A DNA stretch of 10,333 nt from CAYLNM01 sp964385045 (lineage in GTDB: Bacteria; Planctomycetota; Phycisphaerae; Phycisphaerales; SM1A02). The translations under genes and the position numbers were made by a program. Shown here in pieces: positions 5,518 through 10,333 of this stretch. Position 1 is the stretch's first letter. Each line of letters opens with the position of its first letter. The notes below the pieces were generated by a model that ran no database searches, was not told the DNA's origin, and worked only from the letters and a program-made list of their open reading frames with translations. Where the stretch lies: NCBI GenBank assembly GCA_964385045.1, contig CAYLNM010000152.1, positions 1 to 10,333 of the forward strand, written 5' to 3'.

Positions 5518-8121
5518 TCAGAACGGCAGCTCGGCGCTGAAGCTCAGCACCTGGTCCTCGTCGCCCTCGACGTCCTTGATCGGGAAGCCGAAGTCGAACG
5601 CGATCGGCACCGGGCCGAGCTGCGGGATGTAGAGCCGCACGCCGAAGCCGACCGAGACGCGGTAGTCGTCGAAGCCGACCGAGTCGGTCACGGTGCCGGT
5701 GTCCACGAACACGACGCCGTTGACGTTCTCCTGGAAGATCGGCACCTCGTACTGGGCGCCGGCGAAGAACAGCCACGTGCCGCCGACCGAGTCGGCCTGC
5801 TCGCCGTTGTCGATCCGCACGCCCTTGGGCGAGACGGTGCGGAACTCGAAGCCGCGGAACGACCGGCCGCCGAGGTAGAACCGCTCGTAGGTCGGCACCC
5901 GCGGGTCGGCGTCGAAGATGTAGCCGGCCCGCGTGTTGAGCCGCAGGATCGAGCGGCGACCGAGGAAGTCCTCGGCCAGCGTCAGGAAGACGCTGTAGTC
6001 GGCCTCGGCCCGCCAGAAGTCGTAGTCGCCGCCGAGGGCGCCCACCCGGTCGAGGGCGAGCTCGAGGCGGCTGCCGCGGCCGGGCCGGACGATGGTGCCC
6101 ACCGTGGTGCGGGTCATCGACACGCCGAGGCTCGTGAGCGTGTCCGGCCCGCGGTCGAGCAGCAGCTCGGTGGGGGCGTCGGTCTGGATGTCGCTGAGCT
6201 CGACGTTCTCGCCCCGCACGCGGAGCGAGCCCTGCCACACGTCGCCGAAGCGGCGGCCGAGGGCGAGCGAGCCCCGCAGCCGCTCCTCGTCGTAGTCGGA
6301 GAACCGCCGCTCGCGGTAGGAGCCGCCCACCGACAGCGAGTACTCGGAGTCGAGGAGGCTCGGCTCGGTGATCGAGGTCGAGTACTCGAAGATCTCGCTG
6401 CCGGGCCGGATGGTGAGGGCGAACTTCTGCCCCGCCCCGCGGAACGCGCGGCCGGTGAGCAGCTCGCCCGCCGTCTCCGGCAGGTCGAAGAGGTCGAAGT
6501 TGTCCTGCCGGATCGAGAACTCGCCGAAGACGCCCGAGTCCGAGCCCACCGCGGCGCCGAAGTTGATCGACCCGGTGTTCCGCTCGTTGACCTCGATGAG
6601 GACGTCGCGGACGCCCGGGGTCTCGTCCGGCCGCTCGTCCTGCACCGTGACCCGCGTGGCCGAGAAGAGCCGGAGGCGATCGACCCGCCGCTCGCTCTCC
6701 TCGAGCTGCCGCGTGTCGAACGGGCGGCCGGGCCGGATCTCCAGCTCGCGGCGGATCACCTTGTCGCGGGTGAGGAAGTTGTCCTTCACGTCGATCATGC
6801 CCACGAGGTAGCGGCGTCCCTCGCGGATCGACAGCAGCAGGTCGACCACCGGCTCGTCGCCCGTCCAGAGCGGCACCGGCGTGACCTGGACGTCGACGTA
6901 GCCCACCGTGCCCCAGGCGTCCTCGAGCACCCCGATGCTCTCGTCCACCTTGTCGGCGGAGTAGGTGTCGCCCGACTTGAGCGGGATCAGCGCCCGCACC
7001 TGGGCCGCGTCGAGGAAGGCGAGCGGGGCGTCGCGGTCGGCGGCGTTCTCGAGCCGGATCTCGCCCACCCGGTAGCGCGGGCCCTCCTCGACGAGGAACG
7101 TGACCGTGGCCTCGCGGTTGTCGGGACTCAGGTCGATGACGCTGTCGATCCGCACGTCGAGGTAGCCGCGGTCGGTGTAGAACTCGACCAGCGCCGCCCG
7201 GTCGCGAGCGAGGATGTCCTCGTCGAGCACGCCCTGCCGCAGGATGAAGATGTGCGTCCGCGAGTCGGTCTCGGCCTTCAGCCGGTCGGCGGAGAAGGCG
7301 TCGTTGCCCTCGAACGCGATGCGGCGGATGCGGACTCGTGGGCCCTCGATGATCCGGAACAGCAGCGTGTCCTGGTCCTCGAGCAGCGGGCGGTCGACCG
7401 AGACGTCGGTGAGGTAGTAGCCCTTCTCGACGTACAGCTCGCGGATGTCGCGGATCGCCTTCTCGATGAGGTAGTCGTCGCGGGGACCGCCACGGCCCTG
7501 CCGCACGATGCCGAGGATCTCCTGGTCGGAGACGGCCTTGTTGCCGACGACCTGCACCTCGAGGACGGTGGGCTGCTCCTCGAGGCGGTAGATCACGACC
7601 ACCGTGCCGTCGTCCTGCAGCTCCGCCTCGACCGAGACCCGGCGGAAGCGGCCGAGCCGGTACAGGTTGACGACGTCCTCGCGGCCGATCGACGGGTCGT
7701 ACGGGTCGCCCGGGGCGACGCGGACGTTGTTGCGGGCGAGGTCGAGGAGCCGCCCCTGCACGCCCTCGATCACGACGTCGGCCACCAGCCGGTCGACGAG
7801 CTCGTCCTCGGGCGTGTCGCGGGGCGGCGGCGCGACCTGCGCGGCGGCGGCGACCCCGGACGCGGGGGCGGCGGGGATCGCAAGGCCGGCGGAGGCGAGG
7901 ACGACGGTGGCGAGCCAGGCCGCGCGGCCGGCCGCCTCGCGGACCGGCGGGTGGGCGGCGCCGTCGGTGCCCGTGCACGGCCGACCGTCGCGATCGAGGG
8001 ATCGGGGTCGGGATCGGGGTCGGGAAGCCCGGCAGGCCGCGACGTCACGGCCGGCGCCCGAGCCGCCGGGGGCCGCGGGGCGGCACGGTGGGACGGCCGG
8101 CTCGTCCGCCGTCGCGCCCAT
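5518..8121 (-). CDS. bamA: Outer membrane protein assembly factor BamA
   Basis: BamA is the Omp85-family outer-membrane barrel that folds and inserts other beta-barrel proteins. With the ATG at 8121 the product is 867 residues. A signal-peptide core (AAWLATVVLASAGLAIP) lies at about 68-83. Five POTRA domains follow, at roughly 113-183, 186-260, 263-345, 350-433 and 438-513, with typical openings such as VQVVGNKAVSDQEI and IAFEGNDAFSADRL. The 16-strand-type barrel is about 516-867. The FRGF motif at 755-758 corresponds to the (V/F)RGF of Omp85 proteins, and the chain ends in Phe as a beta-signal should. The start is uncertain: the signal peptide lies about 70 residues in, no in-frame ATG, GTG or TTG was found nearer to it, and the ATG has no Shine-Dalgarno sequence. 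The next ATG upstream is at 8181. Part of the extension is a 12-base repeat (8001-8024) rich in rare-looking CGA codons. Confidence 0.95.
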   Translation of the reverse strand: MGATADEPAVPPCRPAAPGGSGAGRDVAACRASRPRSRPRSLDRDGRPCTGTDGAAHPPVREAAGRAAWLATVVLASAGLAIPAAPASGVAAAAQVAPPPRDTPEDELVDRLVADVVIEGVQGRLLDLARNNVRVAPGDPYDPSIGREDVVNLYRLGRFRRVSVEAELQDDGTVVVIYRLEEQPTVLEVQVVGNKAVSDQEILGIVRQGRGGPRDDYLIEKAIRDIRELYVEKGYYLTDVSVDRPLLEDQDTLLFRIIEGPRVRIRRIAFEGNDAFSADRLKAETDSRTHIFILRQGVLDEDILARDRAALVEFYTDRGYLDVRIDSVIDLSPDNREATVTFLVEEGPRYRVGEIRLENAADRDAPLAFLDAAQVRALIPLKSGDTYSADKVDESIGVLEDAWGTVGYVDVQVTPVPLWTGDEPVVDLLLSIREGRRYLVGMIDVKDNFLTRDKVIRRELEIRPGRPFDTRQLEESERRVDRLRLFSATRVTVQDERPDETPGVRDVLIEVNERNTGSINFGAAVGSDSGVFGEFSIRQDNFDLFDLPETAGELLTGRAFRGAGQKFALTIRPGSEIFEYSTSITEPSLLDSEYSLSVGGSYRERRFSDYDEERLRGSLALGRRFGDVWQGSLRVRGENVELSDIQTDAPTELLLDRGPDTLTSLGVSMTRTTVGTIVRPGRGSRLELALDRVGALGGDYDFWRAEADYSVFLTLAEDFLGRRSILRLNTRAGYIFDADPRVPTYERFYLGGRSFRGFEFRTVSPKGVRIDNGEQADSVGGTWLFFAGAQYEVPIFQENVNGVVFVDTGTVTDSVGFDDYRVSVGFGVRLYIPQLGPVPIAFDFGFPIKDVEGDEDQVLSFSAELPF

Positions 8122-8191
8122 CGTCCGTGACGACGGACCGGACGCGGACCGCCGTGGGGCTGCGGCACGGGGGCGGATCATCGTGGCGAGG

Positions 8192-8220
8192 AGGATAGCG
8201 GTGGCCCCGGGGCCCCACAA
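8192..8220 (-). promoter_or_regulatory. bamA: Promoter candidate for bamA
   Basis: On the minus strand TTGTGG (8215-8220) and TATCCT (8192-8197) are separated by 17 bases, the ideal sigma-70 spacing, with 3 of 6 and 4 of 6 consensus matches. Transcription would start near 8185, giving a leader of about 64 bases to the ATG at 8121, or almost none to the ATG at 8181. Confidence 0.4.
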
Positions 8221-8294
8221 CCGCGCCGCGGTCGCGCGGCACGACGCGGGCGGCGCCGTCGGCCCGCGGCATCGAGCGGCGGTGCACCCGCGGC

Positions 8295-8313
8295 GCATCG
8301 GCACCGCATCGGC
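8295..8313 (+). promoter_or_regulatory. Paired direct repeat GCATCGGC before lpxD paralogue
   Basis: GCATCGGC occurs at 8295-8302 and again at 8306-8313, 11 bases apart, so on the same face of the helix. A related GCATCGAGC lies at 8269-8277. The second copy ends where a -35 element would sit for the TATCCT at 8336-8341, which has no TTG-type -35. An activator-binding site is possible (inference). Confidence 0.3.
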
Positions 8314-8333
8314 GGCCGCGTGCCACCCGGACT

Positions 8334-8341
8334 GATATCCT
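8334..8341 (+). promoter_or_regulatory. -10 element candidate for lpxD paralogue
   Basis: TATCCT (8336-8341) with a TG two bases upstream resembles an extended -10 element and is one of few AT-rich spots nearby. It lies nine bases before the ATG at 8351, so the mRNA would be leaderless or nearly so, which fits the lack of a Shine-Dalgarno sequence. Confidence 0.35.
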
Positions 8342-8350
8342 CGCCGCATC

Positions 8351-9523
8351 ATGACCATGCACCTGAGCGACCTCGCCGAGCGGATCGGGGCCCGTCTGCA
8401 CGGCGACGGCGACCCGCTCGTGCGCGGCGTCGCGTCGCTGGAGAGCGCCGGTCCCGAGGAGGTCGCGTTCCTCGCCAACGCCCGCTACGCGCGGCACCTC
8501 GCGGACACGCGGGCGGCCGCGGTCATCCTCGCCCCCGACGTCCGCGCGCCCGAGGGACTGCGCCGACTCGAGTGCGACGATCCGTACTACGCCTTCCGCA
8601 ACGCGCTCATCGCCCTCCGCGGCTTTCGCGAGCACCCGCGGCCGATCGACGGCCGGCCGCCCGCGGACGGCGCCGAGGAGGCGTCCCCCGCCCCGCCGGC
8701 CGAGGGCGGCGGCGGCCCCGCGTCCCCCGGTGGCCCGGCGATCGTGAGCGAGCGGGCGGCGGTGTCGCCCGAGGCGACGATCGGCCCCGGCGCGCACGTG
8801 CATCCCTTCGTCACCGTCGAGGCCGGAGCCGAGGTCGGCCCGCGGACGGTGCTCTACCCCGGCGCATACGTCGGGGCGCGGGCCCGCATCGGGGCCGACT
8901 GCATCCTCTATCCCAACGCGGTGGTCTACGAGGACTGCACGGTGGGCGACCGCGTGGCCCTGCACGCCAACACCGTGGTGGGGCACGACGGCTTCGGCTA
9001 CGCCACCCACCGCGGCGTCCACGCCAAGATCCCGCAGACGGGCACGGTGGTGCTCGAGGACGACGTCGAGCTCGGGGCCGGCAACGCGATCGAGCGGGCC
9101 GCGATGGGCGAGACGCGGATCGGGGCGGGCACGAAGTTCGCCGACCTCATCTCGATCGGCCACGGGACGACCATCGGCCGCGGCTGCCTGCTCGTGTCGC
9201 TCGTCGGCATCAGCGGCTCGGTGACGGTGGGCGACTACGTGGTGATGGGCGGCCAGGTCGGCGTGGCCGGCCACCTCGAGATCGGCGACGGGGTGCAGGT
9301 CGCGGGGCAGTCCGGCATCGCCTCGGACGTCGAGGCGGGCCGCCGGATCGGCGGTGCTCCCGCGGTCGACCTCCCGCGGATGCGGCGGAACCTGCTCGTG
9401 ATGCAGGACCTCGGCGGGCTCGCGAGGCGCGTCAAGGAGCTCGAGCGGGCCCTCGCGCGGGCCCCGGCGCGGGCGCACCCCGGTGCGACGGCGGACGCGG
9501 ACGCGGACGCCGAAGCCGACTGA
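8351..9523 (+). CDS. lpxD: LpxD paralogue with altered active-site neighbourhood
   Basis: The 390-residue product is a second LpxD homologue, divergent from bamA. The N-terminal LpxD domain (about 3-92) reads much like the E. coli one (LHGDGD, GVASLESA). A Pro/Gly/Ala/Glu-rich linker follows (about 97-130), then hexapeptide repeats of the beta-helix (about 131-325). HDGFGYA (212-218), KIPQTG (226-231) and a C-terminal helix RRNLLVMQDLGGLARRVKELERAL (345-368) are typical of LpxD. His271 aligns with catalytic His239 of E. coli and His308 with His276. However, the usual LDN...HN pattern is FAD...HG: Ala264 stands where Asp232 is expected and Gly272 where Asn follows the His. The C-terminus is an Ala-Asp tail coded by three GCGGAC repeats (9491-9508). 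It may acylate with other chain specificity or have a changed role; an intact LpxD exists at 2444-3511. ATG at 8357 is a possible alternative start. Confidence 0.92.
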   Translation: MTMHLSDLAERIGARLHGDGDPLVRGVASLESAGPEEVAFLANARYARHLADTRAAAVILAPDVRAPEGLRRLECDDPYYAFRNALIALRGFREHPRPIDGRPPADGAEEASPAPPAEGGGGPASPGGPAIVSERAAVSPEATIGPGAHVHPFVTVEAGAEVGPRTVLYPGAYVGARARIGADCILYPNAVVYEDCTVGDRVALHANTVVGHDGFGYATHRGVHAKIPQTGTVVLEDDVELGAGNAIERAAMGETRIGAGTKFADLISIGHGTTIGRGCLLVSLVGISGSVTVGDYVVMGGQVGVAGHLEIGDGVQVAGQSGIASDVEAGRRIGGAPAVDLPRMRRNLLVMQDLGGLARRVKELERALARAPARAHPGATADADADAEAD

Positions 9524-9589
9524 GCCGGCGGACGCCACCGGCGGGGCGGCGGCCCCACGGCGAGGCGCGGCCGGCCCCTTGGCCCGGCC
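9524..9589 (+). terminator. Hairpins after the lpxD paralogue
   Basis: Directly after the stop codon GCCGG (9524-9528) can pair with CCGGC (9538-9542). Further on GGCCGG (9569-9574) can pair with CCGGCC (9584-9589) across a 9-base loop. No T-tract follows either. They may mark the transcript end, but short GC stems are frequent in such DNA. Confidence 0.25.
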
Positions 9590-9927
9590 TCCCCCGTGGC
9601 CGTGGCGCCCGCCGTCGCCGCGGTCGAAGCAGCAGCAGACGCAGCGCCGCGCACCGCGCAACGACACGCCCCGGCCTCGCCCCCCCTCCGCGGGGCGAAC
9701 GACCGGGGCGTTCGGGCGAGCCGTCGATCCGTCCCTCCACCACCGCTCGCCGACGGAGTCGTTCCGCGCCGGCCGGTCCGTCGGTCCCGGCCGTTCGCGC
9801 TGGTTCGTGGCCGGACGGGCGCGGGCTTCGGTCCGCGGCCCGTCCGGCGTCAGGGTCGTGTCGTCCCCTCGGCGGTCGTCGGTCGGATCGCGGTCTCGGG
9901 GGCCGCGGGCCGCCGCCGGGTCGCCGC
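9524..9927. other. 404-base stretch without a recognised gene
   Basis: Apart from the hairpins near its left end nothing is recognised. Open frames on both strands encode only Arg/Pro/Gly/Ser-rich sequence without domain features, and none has a good ribosome-binding site. It separates the convergent lpxD paralogue and the small minus-strand gene. Confidence 0.5.
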
Positions 9928-10074
9928 TCAGATCAGGGCCGCGACCATCATGCCGAGGGCCATCGCGACCACGATCAGCCGCAGTCCGTCGTCCTCGCTC
10001 GTCCGATCGGCCGTCGCCGCCAGCGCGATCGCCCGGCTCGTCCGTCCGGCCTGCTCGTGGATCCACCTCGCCAT
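9928..10074 (-). CDS. Small hypothetical protein with C-terminal membrane segment
   Basis: A 48-residue open frame. The N-terminal 30 residues are polar and charged (MARWIHEQAGRTSRAIALAA, then TADRTSEDDG). The last 18 residues, LRLIVVAMALGMMVAALI, are strongly hydrophobic and run to the stop codon. This is the layout of a tail-anchored or single-span membrane peptide. The ATG is preceded by GGAGG with an 8-base spacer, the best ribosome-binding site in the right half of the window. Codons mostly end in G or C, as expected for real genes here. It is not recognised as a member of a known family and no function is proposed. It is convergent with the lpxD paralogue, 404 bases away, and has no evident partner in the window. 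Confidence 0.5.
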   Translation of the reverse strand: MARWIHEQAGRTSRAIALAATADRTSEDDGLRLIVVAMALGMMVAALI

Positions 10075-10333
10075 GATGCCGTCCTCCCCTGTGGGCTCGG
10101 CCGCGTGCCGGCCCGCGGGTCGAGGGTCCGGTCCCGCGCTCCCGGATGCCAGCCGCCGGCGCGGGTTCGGCCCGTCCCGCGTCCGGTCGTGTGGACTGGG
10201 GGAGGCTGCCCTGCGGAGGAGCCCCCGGAGCCGGGAGGCGAACGCCCGATGGCGGCCGCGGCAGGCTGCGGGCGGCCGGGGGCAACCGCGCGTCCGGGCC
10301 CGTCACGCGGGCGATCGCCCCGGTCCCCGCCCC
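10075..10333. other. Right-end non-coding stretch with many inverted repeats
   Basis: No gene is recognised. It holds several short GC-rich stems, for instance CGGGTTCGGCCCG near 10163 and a bulged stem around 10199-10229. Known RNA signatures (RNase P, tmRNA, SRP, tRNA) were sought and not found. It must contain the upstream region of the small gene, but no clear promoter was seen. Confidence 0.35.
10083..10087 (-). promoter_or_regulatory. Shine-Dalgarno GGAGG of the small membrane gene
   Basis: GGAGG within GGGGAGGAC on the minus strand, 8 bases before the ATG at 10074. It is the main support for calling the 48-residue open frame a gene. Confidence 0.5.

Noticed and set aside
5018..7978. 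Minus-strand frame that continues upstream from ompH copy 2 through bamA
   Set aside because: Only the part from 5017 down encodes OmpH. The rest is out of frame with BamA and Arg/Pro-rich.
5041..8130. Plus-strand open frame of 1029 codons opposite bamA
   Set aside because: It lies antisense to a BamA with POTRA domains and barrel, and its sequence is low-complexity and Asp/Val/Arg-rich.
9483..10076. Plus-strand open frame of 197 codons after the lpxD paralogue
   Set aside because: It starts inside the lpxD gene, has no ribosome-binding site and encodes Arg/Pro/Ser-rich sequence without any motif.
10155..10180. GGGTTCGGCCC resembling a tRNA T-arm
   Set aside because: There is no acceptor, D-arm or anticodon arm at the right distances; it is a plain GC hairpin.
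8045..10306. Minus-strand open frame of 753 codons opposite the lpxD paralogue
   Set aside because: It runs through the antisense of a clear LpxD and shows no domain. The short Cys-rich patch near 9650 (CVCCCF) is isolated.
10187..10310. RNase P, SRP RNA or tmRNA
   Set aside because: The GAGGAAAGUC core, the SRP apical GGAAGG..AGCAGCC motif and a tmRNA tag sequence are all absent on both strands.
10249..10333. ATG at 10249 with GGAGG ten bases upstream, open to the window end
   Set aside because: The 28 visible codons are Gly/Arg/Pro/Ala-rich with no recognisable feature, and the spacing is long. It cannot be judged without the next bases.

Overview
The window is a GC-rich bacterial chromosome segment (by eye about 70% G+C or more) that carries an outer-membrane biogenesis cluster. 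The cluster makes the first steps of lipid A and supplies the machinery that inserts outer-membrane proteins, so the cell is a diderm with LPS-type lipid A. The fused lpxC/fabZ gene, two OmpH/Skp genes and the very high G+C together suggest a planctomycete, perhaps of the Phycisphaerae. That placement is inference from gene layout; there is no rRNA here to confirm it. No mobile element, CRISPR array, tRNA or rRNA was seen.

Most of the window (1-8121) is one minus-strand series read from right to left: bamA (5518-8121), ompH/skp copy 2 (4340-5017), ompH/skp copy 1 (3517-4149), lpxD (2444-3511), lpxC/fabZ (926-2293) and lpxA (20-862). This follows the order known from proteobacteria (bamA-skp-lpxD-fabZ-lpxA), but with the Skp gene duplicated and fabZ fused behind lpxC. 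lpxB, which often follows lpxA, would lie to the left of the window if present. All the larger gaps inside the series contain a good inverted repeat: 5352-5371, 4209-4231, 2400-2441 and 876-900. The 500-base gap after bamA also holds two tandem-repeat tracts.

To the right of bamA, a 229-base divergent gap (8122-8350) leads to a second lpxD gene on the plus strand (8351-9523). This paralogue keeps the catalytic His but has lost two neighbouring conserved residues, carries a low-complexity linker and ends in an Ala-Asp tail. Both genes flanking the gap have a TATCCT hexamer 9-10 bases before an in-frame ATG.

The right end (9524-10333) is mostly non-coding. It holds one convincing small gene on the minus strand (9928-10074), a 48-residue protein with a C-terminal hydrophobic segment and a well-placed Shine-Dalgarno sequence.

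How the genes fit together: LpxA, LpxC and LpxD act in turn on UDP-GlcNAc using hydroxyacyl-ACP. FabZ draws on that same hydroxyacyl-ACP pool for fatty acid synthesis. Skp-like chaperones carry unfolded outer-membrane proteins across the periplasm to BamA. No wholly new system was found. The most unusual points are the divergent lpxD paralogue, the hairpins in the operon gaps and the uncertain bamA start.
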